DNA of 64,000 bases from an uncultured Verrucomicrobiota bacterium (GTDB lineage Bacteria; Verrucomicrobiota; Verrucomicrobiia; Limisphaerales; UBA9464). Positions 25,469 through 35,137 of this stretch are shown here, piece after piece. Under the pieces are notes generated by a model. The model saw only the letters and a list, made by a program, of their open reading frames with translations, ran no database searches and was not told where the DNA came from. A program made the position numbers and the translations under genes. Numbering within the stretch: position 1 is the stretch's first letter; the number at the start of each line of letters is the position of its first letter. The DNA lies in the NCBI GenBank assembly GCA_903910585.1, contig CAIWAH010000230.1, positions 48,500 to 112,499 on the forward strand, in the 5' to 3' direction.

Positions 25469-26431
25469 ATGGCCGAAACCGACGTCTTCACGGTGGATGC
25501 CTCGCGGCCAGGCGAGCGTCTCGACCGCTACCTGGCCGAGGTCTATTCGCAGTGCTCGCGCGGCGAAATCCAGCGGCTGCTCGGCGAAGGCTGCATCAAG
25601 GTCAACGGCCGGCCGCCCAAACCGTCGCAATCGCCGCGCTGTGGCGACGTGATCGAGGTCCGCTGGCCGTCGCCGAAGAGCACCGAAGTCGAGGCCCAGG
25701 ACATTCCGCTCGATGTGCTGTTTGAGGACGCGGATCTGCTGGTGATCAACAAGGTTCCGGATATCGCGGTGCATCCGTCAGCCGGGCACGAGGACGGCAC
25801 GCTGGTCAACGCGTTGCTGCACCACTGCGAGGGCGAACTCAGTGGCATTGGCGGTGTGCAACGCCCCGGAATCGTTCACCGCCTTGACCTCGACACCAGC
25901 GGCTGCCTCGTCATTGCCAAGAACGATCATGCCCATCGGGAACTGCAGGATCAGTTCGCGCTGCGCCGGGTGGAAAAGATTTACCAGTGTCTCGCCTGTG
26001 GCATTCCCGAACCGGCCGAGGGCGAGATCCGGACCTTCATCGCCCGCCATGCCAGTCACCGGAAGAAGATGGCCGTGGTTGAAGAAACCCGCCGCGGCGC
26101 CCGACCCGCATGGACTTCTTACAGGGTCTTGGAACGCCTTCGGGCCGCCAGTTTCGTCGAGTGCCGTCTGCACACGGGGCGCACCCACCAGATCCGGGTT
26201 CACCTGCAATACCTCGGACATCCGATTCTGGGCGACGAGGTTTACGGCGCCCGGCTCAGTCTGCGCGTGAGGGAGGAAACCGGTTACCAAGCCGAGCGCC
26301 AGCTCCTGCACGCCCGCCGACTGGCCTTCCGGCATCCCCGGACCGGGCAATGGCGCGAGTTCGATGCGCCGCTGCCCGAAGACTTCAAGGAAGCCATCAG
26401 CCGGCTGCGGCTCCCGTCCGCGGAATCCTGA
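25469..26431 (+). CDS. RluD-family 23S rRNA pseudouridine synthase
   Basis: The 320-residue enzyme has an N-terminal S4 RNA-binding domain (GERLDRYLAEVYSQCSRGEI and LLGEGCIKVNGR, about residues 14-60) and a catalytic domain with IVHRLDLDTSGCLVIAKN, which holds the catalytic aspartate. It continues LKKIYQCL-like VEKIYQCLAC, LHTGRTHQIRVHLQYLGHPI and LHARRLAFRHP. This order is typical of RluD/RluC/RluA-type synthases that isomerise uridines in large-subunit rRNA. Length and the S4 domain favour RluD, but the exact site is not certain. It starts 6 bases after lgt, and the two are likely cotranscribed. Confidence 0.92.
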   Translation: MAETDVFTVDASRPGERLDRYLAEVYSQCSRGEIQRLLGEGCIKVNGRPPKPSQSPRCGDVIEVRWPSPKSTEVEAQDIPLDVLFEDADLLVINKVPDIAVHPSAGHEDGTLVNALLHHCEGELSGIGGVQRPGIVHRLDLDTSGCLVIAKNDHAHRELQDQFALRRVEKIYQCLACGIPEPAEGEIRTFIARHASHRKKMAVVEETRRGARPAWTSYRVLERLRAASFVECRLHTGRTHQIRVHLQYLGHPILGDEVYGARLSLRVREETGYQAERQLLHARRLAFRHPRTGQWREFDAPLPEDFKEAISRLRLPSAES

Positions 26432-26559
26432 GCAACGCGTGGCGGCCCGCGGACTCGCTGGCCAGTGTCGCTCGCTGGAGACAAACCTCCGCAGTTTCAA
26501 CCCAGAGTCATGGGATTCTGGACTTGCCTGCGGGCGCCTTCGCCGATGACGTTGGCCCG

Positions 26560-27336
26560 GTGAAGAAACGAACCCCAATCGCGATAACCGCCGGGCTGGC
26601 CGCGGCCACGTCGGTCGGCGTTGGCCAGATTCCCCTGAGTTCAATCACTTCGGGCTTCTATACGCAGAATTTCGATACCTTGGCAGCCGCGGGAACCGGC
26701 ATCACTTGGACCGACAATTCGACGCTACCCGGATGGTATGCCAATCGGACGACCTACCGGGCCGGCACCGGGGCGGACAGTGCGGTGGGGCTCTACAGCT
26801 TCGGCAATTCTGCGGACCGCGCGCTCGGTTCGGTTGGCGGCACTCCGGGAACCCTTCATTTTGGAGTTCTGTTCTACAATGACACCTTGAACCCGTTCAC
26901 CGGATTCAATTTCGATTTTGACGGGGAGCAGTGGCGGAAAGCCACCGTGGCCCCGGGCGGTGGTCCGCCGCAGTCGATGAGTTTTTCCTACAAGATTTCT
27001 TCCGCGCCCGTCGGCGTCGGTGACGCAGGATTTGGGTCGGTAACGGCGTTGGACTTCGTGTCGCCGGTCATCACTCCGGGGTCCAGTTCGGCCTTGGTTG
27101 GGAATTTGGACGCCAACGACACGGACCTGATCCTTGGACTCACATTCTCGACGACGTTGGACCCGGGCGAATACATTATGTTCCGTTGGACCGATCCAGA
27201 TGATGCCGGCGTGGCCGACCACGGCCTGTCAATCGACAATCTTTCCATCGAGATCCCCGAAGTCTCGCCGGCCATTCCGTCCGCCGCATTCCTGATGGGC
27301 TCTCTGGGCCTTCTGGCGCTTCGCCGGAAGCGGTAG
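26560..27336 (+). CDS. Exported protein with PEP-CTERM-like tail
   Basis: The best start is GTG at 26560 (VKKRTPIAITAGLAAATSVG, a signal peptide), giving 258 residues; no in-frame ATG gives a signal sequence. The body is a beta-sandwich-like domain (FYTQNFDTLAAAGTGITWTD, then GTLHFGVLFYND and DNLSIEIP) of the type found in verrucomicrobial PEP-CTERM proteins with discoidin- or lectin-like folds. The C-terminus IPSAAFLMGSLGLLALRRKR has the helix and basic end of the sorting tail. Its motif is a variant, with no clear P-E-P. A bidirectional terminator follows at 27396. Function unknown. Confidence 0.75.
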   Translation: MKKRTPIAITAGLAAATSVGVGQIPLSSITSGFYTQNFDTLAAAGTGITWTDNSTLPGWYANRTTYRAGTGADSAVGLYSFGNSADRALGSVGGTPGTLHFGVLFYNDTLNPFTGFNFDFDGEQWRKATVAPGGGPPQSMSFSYKISSAPVGVGDAGFGSVTALDFVSPVITPGSSSALVGNLDANDTDLILGLTFSTTLDPGEYIMFRWTDPDDAGVADHGLSIDNLSIEIPEVSPAIPSAAFLMGSLGLLALRRKR

Positions 27337-27395
27337 CGGCGGCCTCGTTCCAAGCGGAACAAACCGCCCGCGGGCGAACAGTCGGTTCAAAAGCA

Positions 27396-27428
27396 AAAGG
27401 CGGCTCCAGCCTCGCTGGAACCGCCTTT
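27396..27428. terminator. Bidirectional intrinsic terminator
   Basis: A 14-bp stem with one mismatch (AAAGGCGGCTCCAG with CTGGAACCGCCTTT) has a 5-base loop. A-rich and T-rich ends give a terminator shape on both strands. It lies between the convergent PEP-CTERM-like gene (stop 27336) and the DUF1080 gene (stop 27458) and probably serves both. Confidence 0.85.
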
Positions 27429-27457
27429 GTCATGCTGAGATCGTCGGACAGGAGCCG

Positions 27458-28795
27458 TTACAGCTTTTTGATCCGGATGTTGCGGAAGCTCACCGGATCG
27501 TTGTGGCCCGCGAAACCGAAGTGGCCGGACGTCCGGTTCTTGCCCGGATGAGGCGAGTTGGCCATGAACTGGTTCACGGTGGCCACGTCGCCGTCGAGGA
27601 TGAGGTTGCCGTTCAGCTCCACCCGGATGCGGGAACCCTTCACGGTCACTTCCTGGAAATTCCACTGGCCCGGGGGCCGCTGATAGCCGGTGGCGGCCGG
27701 GATGATTCCGTAAACTGAGCCGTGGACCTGGCGCGGATCGAGCTTGGCCTTGTGAACCTGCTCGTAGTCCTCGGCCAGCACCTGCAGTTCACACATGCCT
27801 TCGTAGGCGGTGTCACCCTTGCCCGGATAACGGATCGCCAGTCCGTTGTTGGCCCCGGAGGGAACCATAAACTCCAACCGTGCGGAGAAGTCGGCGTATT
27901 GTTCCTTCGTGAAGATCGTGCCGCCCTTGCCCGCCTTGCAGCGGACGGCGCCGTTCACGATCTCGTAATTGTCCAGCGGTCCCTCCCAGCCGGAGAAGTC
28001 CCTGCCGTTGAATACCGGCTGAAAGCCCTCCTCGCCGTGGCTGGCAAGCAGCCGATCCGCCTCTGTCTGGCCGATCTCGCGGATGAACACATTGCGCCAG
28101 CGGATTTCGCCGCCGTGGGTCTGCAGTTCGATCGGGCCCTTGGCCGGGATCGGCAGCTTGCGGTCGTAGTAGTTCTCCATCAGCGCATGCTTCACGACCT
28201 GCTTGCCGTTCAGCCACACGCTGACGCGCGAACCCACCATCACGATGCGGAACGAGTTCCACTCGCCGAACGCCTTGTCCGCCAGCACTGCCGGATCCTT
28301 GCCGGGGGCGCCCGGGGAATTGTTCCAGAGACCGCCCGAGCCCTTGTCGGCGCCCAGGTTGAACTTGGCCTTTTCGGTGAAGTCCCAGATCTGCACCTGG
28401 GGCACGCCGCGCAGGTAGATGCCGGAATCGGCGAGGGCCACCGTCTTGTAGTCCACCAGCAGCTCGAAATCGCCGTAGTCCTCGACTGTCGTGGCGTATT
28501 TGCCGTGACCGTCGTTCACGAGTTCGCCGTTTTGGACGCTCCAATGCGCCCGCATGTCGGCGGTCCACTCGGCGTCCTGCTTGGCGCGGGCGGCGGGATC
28601 CATCGCCAGATACTTGCGGTGATCAAAGGTGTCTCCTCCGCGCCAGCCGGTGAGATCCTGGCCGTTGAAGAGGGCCTTGAAGCCGGCCGGCGGCTGGTTC
28701 AGGGCCTGGGCGAAGCCGGCGCAACCGGTGGCGGCGACGAACGCGGCCGACGCGGTGAGCGCGGCGAACTGACGACGGGACAAACGGGAATTCAT
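27458..28795 (-). CDS. Secreted protein with two DUF1080 (3-keto-disaccharide hydrolase-like) domains
   Basis: The 445-residue protein begins MNSRLSRRQFAALTASAAFV. This is a twin-arginine signal followed by VAATGCAGF, which looks like a lipobox, so it may be a Tat-exported lipoprotein. Two DUF1080 domains follow: GFKALFNGQDLTGWRGGD to about residue 240, and GFQPVFNGRDFSGWEGPLDN from about 255 to the end. Each has the concanavalin-like strand set (SGIYLRGVPQVQIWD; NNGLAIRYPGKGD with ELQVLAEDY). The family includes hydrolases of 3-keto-glycosides and is greatly expanded in verrucomicrobia and planctomycetes. The enzymatic role of this copy is inferred only. Confidence 0.88.
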   Translation of the reverse strand: MNSRLSRRQFAALTASAAFVAATGCAGFAQALNQPPAGFKALFNGQDLTGWRGGDTFDHRKYLAMDPAARAKQDAEWTADMRAHWSVQNGELVNDGHGKYATTVEDYGDFELLVDYKTVALADSGIYLRGVPQVQIWDFTEKAKFNLGADKGSGGLWNNSPGAPGKDPAVLADKAFGEWNSFRIVMVGSRVSVWLNGKQVVKHALMENYYDRKLPIPAKGPIELQTHGGEIRWRNVFIREIGQTEADRLLASHGEEGFQPVFNGRDFSGWEGPLDNYEIVNGAVRCKAGKGGTIFTKEQYADFSARLEFMVPSGANNGLAIRYPGKGDTAYEGMCELQVLAEDYEQVHKAKLDPRQVHGSVYGIIPAATGYQRPPGQWNFQEVTVKGSRIRVELNGNLILDGDVATVNQFMANSPHPGKNRTSGHFGFAGHNDPVSFRNIRIKKL

Positions 28796-29092
28796 GAGTG
28801 CCCGAAGGCTCTAGGCGGACACCCGCGGCGGGTCAATCCGGGACCCGCGTCCAAGTCAGTTTTTTGGTGCCCCCAAAGCGGGGATAAATCCAGTGGGCCG
28901 GGGCTGGGGCGACGGTTCCGATTGCCAACTCCGCTGAAATTGCCGGCCGGGGCGCAAATGATCACCGCGTTCGCCATGGCGGCCCAGTTGCCGTGGTATT
29001 GTCATTGCCGGCGAACTGCCGCGGCAAAGATTTCGGCGGCCGACCGCAAATTGCACTTGTAATGCCGGCGCCGCGACCACTTATCGCGCCCG

Positions 29093-30655
29093 GTGAAAGT
29101 GCAGGGTCGGATGACCACATTGCCCGGCGGTAAATCGCGACGGGATTGCGCCCGGCGACAGGCCGGCAGAGCGCTTGGGTTTTGCCGTCTCGTCACGGTC
29201 CTCCTGATGAGTTGGCTCAGCCTGTCGGTGACCTCGGCGGACACTCTGGCGGACGTCCGTGCCCGCGGCGAACTCCGCTACGGAAACGACGCCGAGGGCG
29301 GCGCCCCCTACATTTTTCACGACCCGGCCAAACCCGAAGAGCTGCTGGGCTTCGAGGTCGAATTCGCCGATGCTCTGGCAGCGAAGTTGGGCGTGAAGGC
29401 GCGCTTCGTGCAGAACAACTGGGACATGCTGCTGCCGGCGCTGTCCGACCCGGAGAAGTTTGACGTCGTCATTGCCGCTCTCGAACGCACTCCCGAGAAC
29501 CTCGCGAAGGCGGCCTTAAGCCGGCCCTACTTCGCCTACGGCCAGCAACTGGTGGTTCGCCGTGACACGGCCAACGTCACCACGCTGGCAGACTTGCGGG
29601 GCCGTCCGGTCGGGGTGCTGTCCGCCTCCGCCTCGCACCGGTTGGCGGAGGCTGCGGGCGCGGTGGCCAAGGTCTATCAGGACAACGTGAACTACTTTTC
29701 CGACCTCGAGGTCGGCCGGCTCGACGCGGTGCTTACGGATTCGCCCATCGCGTCCGAAAACCTGAAATCACATCCGCAACTCAAGCCGGCCGGTGAACCC
29801 TTCGAGCCGGGTTACTACGCCGTCGCCATCCGCCCGGCCGACACCAACCTCCTTGCGGCAATCAATGACGCCATCGCCGCGTTCCTCCAGGACGGCACGC
29901 TCCAGCGGATTTACTCCCGCTACGGACTCTGGAACACCCAACAGGAGACCCTGGCCACCTGGCAGGCTCCGGCCGACGCCGGTCCGGCGAAGCGGCGCAC
30001 GGCCTGGACGGAATGGCGCACTTACGTTCCGATGCTGCTGCGGGCTTCGATCACCACCATCTGGGTGACGTGTGGCGGCATGTTGCTCGCGGTCATCTGG
30101 GGGCTTTGCCTGGCGCTGCTGCGGCTCTACGGCATCGCGCCGTTGCGGTGGCTCGCGATTGCCTACATCGAGGTGTTCCGCGGCACTCCGCTGCTGCTGC
30201 AGATCTACTTCATCTACTTCGGTCTCGCCCAGCAGCTCGGACTGAAGCTCTCCGCCGGTTTGGCTGCCGTGCTGTCGCTCGGGCTGAACTACGCCGCGAA
30301 CGAGGCCGAGAATTACCGGGCCGGCATCCAGGCCGTGCCCAAGGGGCAGTCCGAAGCCGCGCTCGCGCTGGGCATGAGCCAGTGGCTGGCCCTCCGCCGG
30401 ATCATCCTGCCGCAGGGGCTTCGCATTAGCCTTCCCAGCGTCACCAACGACTTCATCGCCATGTTCAAGGACTCGTCCATCGTCTCCGTCATCGCGCTGG
30501 TGGAGCTCACCAAGGAGTTCCAGATCCGGGCGCTGGACACCGGGGATTACCTCGGGCTTGGGGCCATGACCGCGGCGATTTACTTCGCCATCAGCTACCT
30601 AGCCTCGCTCGGCGCGGGTTGGCTGGAAAGGAGGCTGCACCGTGATCGCCGTTGA
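29093..30655 (+). CDS. Polar amino-acid ABC transporter, substrate-binding protein fused to permease
   Basis: The 520-residue protein carries a signal sequence ([20 protein letters not shown]) and a family-3 solute-binding domain (about residues 50-290). That domain has [39 protein letters not shown] and [16 protein letters not shown]. After a short linker comes a membrane permease domain (about 310-515) with the ATPase-contact EAA loop [20 protein letters not shown] and [18 protein letters not shown]. In most bacteria these are two proteins; such HisJ/GlnH-HisM/GlnP-type fusions are known from several phyla. The ATPase gene overlaps its end by 14 bases. The ligand is probably a polar amino acid, not predictable further. 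Confidence 0.9.
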   Translation: MKVQGRMTTLPGGKSRRDCARRQAGRALGFCRLVTVLLMSWLSLSVTSADTLADVRARGELRYGNDAEGGAPYIFHDPAKPEELLGFEVEFADALAAKLGVKARFVQNNWDMLLPALSDPEKFDVVIAALERTPENLAKAALSRPYFAYGQQLVVRRDTANVTTLADLRGRPVGVLSASASHRLAEAAGAVAKVYQDNVNYFSDLEVGRLDAVLTDSPIASENLKSHPQLKPAGEPFEPGYYAVAIRPADTNLLAAINDAIAAFLQDGTLQRIYSRYGLWNTQQETLATWQAPADAGPAKRRTAWTEWRTYVPMLLRASITTIWVTCGGMLLAVIWGLCLALLRLYGIAPLRWLAIAYIEVFRGTPLLLQIYFIYFGLAQQLGLKLSAGLAAVLSLGLNYAANEAENYRAGIQAVPKGQSEAALALGMSQWLALRRIILPQGLRISLPSVTNDFIAMFKDSSIVSVIALVELTKEFQIRALDTGDYLGLGAMTAAIYFAISYLASLGAGWLERRLHRDRR

Positions 30656-31376
30656 ACAGCTCACGAAATCCTTCGGCGACCGCGCGGTGCTGCGGGGCGT
30701 GGACCTCACCCAGGCGCGGGGGGAAACCGTCGCGCTGATCGGTCCGAGCGGTTGCGGGAAGAGCACCTTCCTGCGCTGCCTGAACCGGCTGGAAACGCCG
30801 GATGCCGGCCGTGTCCGTCTGGGCGACCTCACGATTGAAGGCGGCCGTGGAGTTTCGCGGGAACAGCAGCGGCAGCTTCGGTTGCGGGCGGGCATGGTCT
30901 TCCAGCAGTTCCACCTGTTCCTGCACCAGACCGCGCTGGAAAACGTCATGGAAGGCCCGCGCCACATCCTGCGGCTTTCCCATGCCGAGGCGGAGGCGCG
31001 GGCGCGGGATCTCCTCCGGAAAGTCGGTCTCGAAGGCCATGCCGACCATCTTCCCGGCCAGCTTTCCGGCGGCCAGCAGCAACGGGTCGCCATCGCCCGC
31101 GCGCTGGCCATGAATCCGGAAGTCCTCCTGCTCGACGAACCGACCAGCGCACTCGACCCGGAACTCCGCGACGAAGTCCGCGAAGTCCTCAGTCAACTGG
31201 CCGACGAGGGTTTGACCATGCTGCTCGTCACGCACGACCTGCAGTTGGCCAAACGCATCGCCGATCGCGTGGTCTTCCTCGATGACGGCCTTGTGGTGGA
31301 GCAGGGGACGCCGGAGCAACTCTTCGGCAATCCCCGGCTGCCCCGCACCCGCGAATTCCTGGAACGGGTGCACTGA
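30642..31376 (+). CDS. Polar amino-acid ABC transporter ATP-binding protein (GlnQ-like)
   Basis: The 244-residue ATPase has Walker [11 protein letters not shown] (about residues 32-41), the Q-loop [16 protein letters not shown], signature [16 protein letters not shown] (about 137-152), Walker [13 protein letters not shown] and the switch histidine [17 protein letters not shown]. It is close to GlnQ/HisP of the polar amino-acid uptake family. It overlaps the fused binding-protein/permease gene by 14 bases, so the two together make a complete importer. The convergent sialidase gene ends 7 bases beyond its stop, with no obvious terminator between. Confidence 0.93.
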   Translation: MIAVEQLTKSFGDRAVLRGVDLTQARGETVALIGPSGCGKSTFLRCLNRLETPDAGRVRLGDLTIEGGRGVSREQQRQLRLRAGMVFQQFHLFLHQTALENVMEGPRHILRLSHAEAEARARDLLRKVGLEGHADHLPGQLSGGQQQRVAIARALAMNPEVLLLDEPTSALDPELRDEVREVLSQLADEGLTMLLVTHDLQLAKRIADRVVFLDDGLVVEQGTPEQLFGNPRLPRTREFLERVH

Positions 31377-31383
31377 GCCGTTC

Positions 31384-32562
31384 TTACGGCGTTGCGGGGC
31401 TCAGCGAGTCCAAGGCGAACGTCGTGAACCGGAGCTCCGCATAGGGATTTTTCGCACCGGTTTCGTAGAGCAGCCCGATACGGCCGTCGGGGAGCGCGGC
31501 GAGGCAGGAATAGGCGGACGGTTGCGCGGTGATCAGGCGCGAGACCGGCCAGGTGCGGCCGTCGTCAAAACTGGCCCGCACCGTCAGGCGTTCGCGCTTC
31601 CCACTGGCCGCGTTGGCGAAGAGCAGCACTCCCGGTTTCCCGCCTTCCGGCCAACGCAGCCGACGCAGGCTCGCCTGGCAAATCGGGTCCGGCAGTTCGG
31701 GGACGACTCGCTGTTCACCCCACGACATGCCGCCGTCATGGCCCACGGCGGTTTGCCGGGCCTTGAGGGCGGGATCGTAGCTCCGCATGTTGAGCAGCAG
31801 GGCACCGTCGGCGAGTTCCGCCACTTCGCACTCGTTGACCAGGTCCTTTGGCGTGGTGCCGCCCAGTCGCCAGTTCGCACCGTGGTTATCCGAGTAGATG
31901 ACGTGCGAAAAGTAGCGCTTGGTCCCCGACTCGATGTGGTCGCACGGGATGACCAACCGGCCGGCGCGGGAGCCGCGCTGAAGCTGGATGCCGGCGCCCG
32001 GTCCAGTGGCATACCACGTCCAGTTGGTGAGCTTCACGTCCGCCGTGATCTCGCGCGGTCGGGCCCAGGACAGCCCCTCGTCGTCGGAGTGGGTCACAAA
32101 CACCCGGCGCGTGTCGTGGCTCCGGCCCGCGATGATGTCGGGCTCGTGGTCATCGCCGCGATTCCAGGTGAGCAGCAGCCACACTTTGCCCGTGGCGGCG
32201 TCCACCACGGCACAGGGATTGCCGCAGGTGTTGCCGGCATCTTCCCACAGCAACTGCGACGGACTCCAGGTGCGCCCGCCATCCGTCGAACGCCGCCAGA
32301 GAATGTCAATGTCACCGCTGTCGCCCTGAGACTTGCCCCGGCCTTCGCAAAACGCCAGCACCGTTCCCGACTTCGTCACGGTGAGCGCCGGAATACGATA
32401 GGTGTGATAACCGCCCTGGCCGCTGGTGAAGAGCGCGTCACCGGGGGCCTCGGCGCGGGCTTTCGCGCTGACAAACAGCGCACCGGTCAACGCTGCAATA
32501 CAAGCGGCGCCCGATAGCCAACGGGCCGGGCGCACCGTGAGGCGGAAGCGAATGGGAATCAT
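31384..32562 (-). CDS. Exo-alpha-sialidase (BNR/Asp-box neuraminidase)
   Basis: From the ATG at 32562 the protein has 392 residues with a signal peptide (LSGAACIAALTGALFVSAKA). The catalytic arginine motif YRIPAL sits in YHTYRIPALTVTKSGTVLAF. At least five Asp boxes mark the six-bladed propeller: STDGGRTW, SDDEGLSW, SDNHGANW, GHDGGMSW and SFDDGRTW. Sialidases release terminal sialic acids from glycans. It is the last gene of a seven-gene coupled operon, and its start overlaps the CE15 stop by 4 bases. No sialic-acid catabolism genes are visible, so foraging or deprotection of glycans is only a guess. Confidence 0.9.
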   Translation of the reverse strand: MIPIRFRLTVRPARWLSGAACIAALTGALFVSAKARAEAPGDALFTSGQGGYHTYRIPALTVTKSGTVLAFCEGRGKSQGDSGDIDILWRRSTDGGRTWSPSQLLWEDAGNTCGNPCAVVDAATGKVWLLLTWNRGDDHEPDIIAGRSHDTRRVFVTHSDDEGLSWARPREITADVKLTNWTWYATGPGAGIQLQRGSRAGRLVIPCDHIESGTKRYFSHVIYSDNHGANWRLGGTTPKDLVNECEVAELADGALLLNMRSYDPALKARQTAVGHDGGMSWGEQRVVPELPDPICQASLRRLRWPEGGKPGVLLFANAASGKRERLTVRASFDDGRTWPVSRLITAQPSAYSCLAALPDGRIGLLYETGAKNPYAELRFTTFALDSLSPATP

Positions 32563-33833
32563 GGACGGGTGGCTCTGTGATGAACGAGATGTTTCTCGGC
32601 AAACTCCAGAAACCGCAGCCAGTCGGACATCTCCACCGAATGTCCGCCCGCGCGGTTGTGGTAACCGACATGGCCGGACGCGACCACGCGGTCCACCGGG
32701 AGCGACGCTTCGGTTTCGAGACCGGTCTTGCCCAGCAGGCGATACACTTCGCCGGCGTGGTAGGCGGACAGATATTCGCCCCGAGGATCTGCCCACAGGT
32801 CGTCCGCGCCGCTCGCGACATAGACCGGTCGGGGCGCGAGGCACGCGATGAGCATGTGCTGGTCCACGGGCAGATCGTCCTCGTTGCGGGCGAATTTCGC
32901 AGCGTTCCGGCAAAGCCAGTAAGGAAACCGCGTGACCATCTTCTCCATGTTTTCCCCGAAGTTCCGCTTCCACAGCGCGGCCCCGCCGCAGCCGCTCTGG
33001 GCCAGGATCGCGAGGGCGAACCGCTGATCCTGCGCGCAGGTCCAGAGCGTCGCCTTGCCCATCTTGGAATGCCCCATCGCCGCGATGCGCTTGGCGTCAA
33101 TGTCCCGGTCCGTCTCCAGGTAATCCATGGCCCGCGACGCCGACCACGAGACGGTCGCGATCACGCCCCACTCGTTGGCCTTCGGGAAACTTTGGCCGGT
33201 GCGATAGAACAGCGGATGCACCCCTTTGAGGAACTCCACCTCGTTGTGCCGGACCAGTTCGCCCTGTGGCACCACGACAAAGCCAAAACCGCGCTGGAAG
33301 AACTCGCCCAAGGGCAGCCCGTTGCGGGTGAAACCGGGCTTGTCCGGACTCGCATCATGGCCGTCGTCGCGGGTGCCCGCGAAGCTGTGCAACAGGAATG
33401 CCGGAACCGGTTGGGTCGCCCCGTTTGGAGTGAAAACGAGGATCTGGAGTTCGGCCGAGCCCTTCGCGTTCTCGAACCGAATCTTCACGTCCTTGCGCGT
33501 GGCCTTTCCGCCCATGTAGGCGCGGTCGGTCATCTCCACGGCAAAGGTCGTCTTCAACGGCGACTCCGGCTGCGGCACCACGCCGTAAATCAGATTGCCG
33601 AACAGCGCCATGATCTCCGGCCGGCGGACATGGAACCACTCCTCGGGCGTGGTGACCGGCCGTCCGGCGGCTGTGATCAGGATCGGCGGCAACTGGTAGG
33701 GCGGCACCGCGGCCTCGTCGCGGACGACGTCGAAGTCGTGGTTCTTGGGCTCGTCGGCGGGCAGTCGGCACAGGAACAACAGCGCGATGAACGCGACCAC
33801 CAGCGAAGGCAATCGTTGGGCAGGAGATTTCAT
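32559..33833 (-). CDS. CE15-type glucuronoyl methylesterase
   Basis: The 424-residue protein has a signal peptide (LVVAFIALLFLCRLPA). It has the alpha/beta-hydrolase nucleophile motif GHSKMGK with S256, the CE15-specific QSGCGGAAL segment after it, and a late histidine in HNRAGGHSVEM. CE15 enzymes cut ester bonds between 4-O-methyl-glucuronic acid of xylan and lignin alcohols; bacterial members may be broader. A nearby xylose-type ABC transporter fits a plant-polymer role. Its start overlaps the FecR-like stop by 4 bases, and its stop overlaps the sialidase start by 4. Confidence 0.85.
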   Translation of the reverse strand: MKSPAQRLPSLVVAFIALLFLCRLPADEPKNHDFDVVRDEAAVPPYQLPPILITAAGRPVTTPEEWFHVRRPEIMALFGNLIYGVVPQPESPLKTTFAVEMTDRAYMGGKATRKDVKIRFENAKGSAELQILVFTPNGATQPVPAFLLHSFAGTRDDGHDASPDKPGFTRNGLPLGEFFQRGFGFVVVPQGELVRHNEVEFLKGVHPLFYRTGQSFPKANEWGVIATVSWSASRAMDYLETDRDIDAKRIAAMGHSKMGKATLWTCAQDQRFALAILAQSGCGGAALWKRNFGENMEKMVTRFPYWLCRNAAKFARNEDDLPVDQHMLIACLAPRPVYVASGADDLWADPRGEYLSAYHAGEVYRLLGKTGLETEASLPVDRVVASGHVGYHNRAGGHSVEMSDWLRFLEFAEKHLVHHRATRP

Positions 33834-35137
33834 GGAAGGAGCACTTCGATCCGCTGAAGCTCCAGTCCCGCGTCTTCGATCACCGTCAGCGCGTAGATGT
33901 CGGTGATCTCGAGTCCGTCAGGGGTGGCGGAGAGTTCCGGGTGAAGCGGGCGGAGGTCGGAAACGGGCAGGTCCACCGTCCACGTCTGGCCGGCGGGAGC
34001 GAGCGAGCGGGCGGGCACGTCCACCTCAAACTTGCCGGCGAACACGCCGCGCATCTTCTGCGTGCTGAAGCCGAACCGCACGGTGTGCTCCCGCTGCGTG
34101 CGGCCCACGAACCGCACCCGTGATTCCGCCCGCAGCTCGACCGGCCGGCCCGTGGTGCGGAAGGCGGAGATGCCGACGACATGCAGCATCACCGGCGGCC
34201 GGTCGGGAACCGGCCAGAGCAACGGTTCCGCACCGAGGCGGGCCGCCGAATCGTCCTCCGTGGGCAGCCAGCGTCCAATGGCCACGGCCGGGAAACTGGC
34301 CATGTCGCAGGTCCAGGAAGTCATCGGGGCGGGTTGAGGTTCCGCGGCCAGTGGCACTTCCGCGGCGAGCGCCAGACGGACCTGTGAGCCGGCCGGAATC
34401 TCCACGCGGCTTCCACCCGGATTCCCGGTCACGCGGGCCAGTCCGGCGTTGACCCGCACGATGGACTCGGAGTCGGTCGCCTGAAGGTTGAAAAGGGCGT
34501 CGCCCGATTCGAGCACGGCGGTCGGCGTCCGGACAGTCAGGGGAGCAGCGGGACGGTCGGTGGCCGGGCTGCGCCAAAGGTTGCCATGTTCAAGACTCAG
34601 TTGGGCCGCGTCCGCATCCGCGCGTCCGAGCCGCAGGGCGGAATGTCCGGCCACGGTGAGCTTCGAGCCGTCGCGAAGCTCCAGCTCAATCCACGAATCG
34701 CACGATCGTGTCTCGACCATGTCGCCCGCACGCAGCGTCGCGCCTACCGGCACCGGGCGTTCCGCGGAACCGCGCGTGCCGAAGAAGCCGCTGGCCCCGG
34801 TGACCTTGGTTACGCGGGCCAGTTCGCGTCCGCCGGCCCGCAGCCAGAAGGCACCGAAGCCCAGCAGAAGGACCGCTGCCGCGGCTGCCGCCCACAGCCA
34901 GGCAACCCGGCGCGTGGGAGGGCGGGGGAAAGGGACGACGTCCGGCGTTCCAGCCCGGGCGGCCGCGGTCCGCTCGAACTCAGCGACGGCGACCGCCTGC
35001 TCGGCGAGTTCGCGCAATTGCGCGCGGGCCTGCGGATCGGCGATCAGCTCGGCGTCCAGGGCGGCGCGTTCCTCCGCGCTGGCCGTGCCGTCAAGCCGGC
35101 GAAGGAGGCTCCGGGTCAGGGAGTCGTCAGAGTTCAT
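33830..35137 (-). CDS. FecR-domain transmembrane protein, probable anti-sigma or signal transducer
   Basis: From the ATG at 35137 the protein has 435 residues. A cytoplasmic helical segment of about 75 residues begins SDDSLTRSLLRRLDGTASAE. It resembles verrucomicrobial FecR-type anti-sigma N-termini. One transmembrane helix follows (about 79-99), then a periplasmic FecR domain (GATLRAGDMVETRSCDSWIE, then GSKLTVAGHSALRLG and ESIVRVNAGLARVTG, about 125-260). A C-terminal beta domain of about 165 residues is unassigned and could be a carbohydrate-binding module. It immediately follows and overlaps the ECF sigma gene by 4 bases, the standard sigma/anti-sigma order. Confidence 0.85.
   Translation of the reverse strand: MNSDDSLTRSLLRRLDGTASAEERAALDAELIADPQARAQLRELAEQAVAVAEFERTAAARAGTPDVVPFPRPPTRRVAWLWAAAAAAVLLLGFGAFWLRAGGRELARVTKVTGASGFFGTRGSAERPVPVGATLRAGDMVETRSCDSWIELELRDGSKLTVAGHSALRLGRADADAAQLSLEHGNLWRSPATDRPAAPLTVRTPTAVLESGDALFNLQATDSESIVRVNAGLARVTGNPGGSRVEIPAGSQVRLALAAEVPLAAEPQPAPMTSWTCDMASFPAVAIGRWLPTEDDSAARLGAEPLLWPVPDRPPVMLHVVGISAFRTTGRPVELRAESRVRFVGRTQREHTVRFGFSTQKMRGVFAGKFEVDVPARSLAPAGQTWTVDLPVSDLRPLHPELSATPDGLEITDIYALTVIEDAGLELQRIEVLLP

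Noticed and set aside
28796..29092. Riboswitch or small RNA upstream of the amino-acid transporter
   Set aside because: The 297-bp leader has several GCCGGC-type inverted segments but no recognised riboswitch core and no clear terminator/antiterminator pair.
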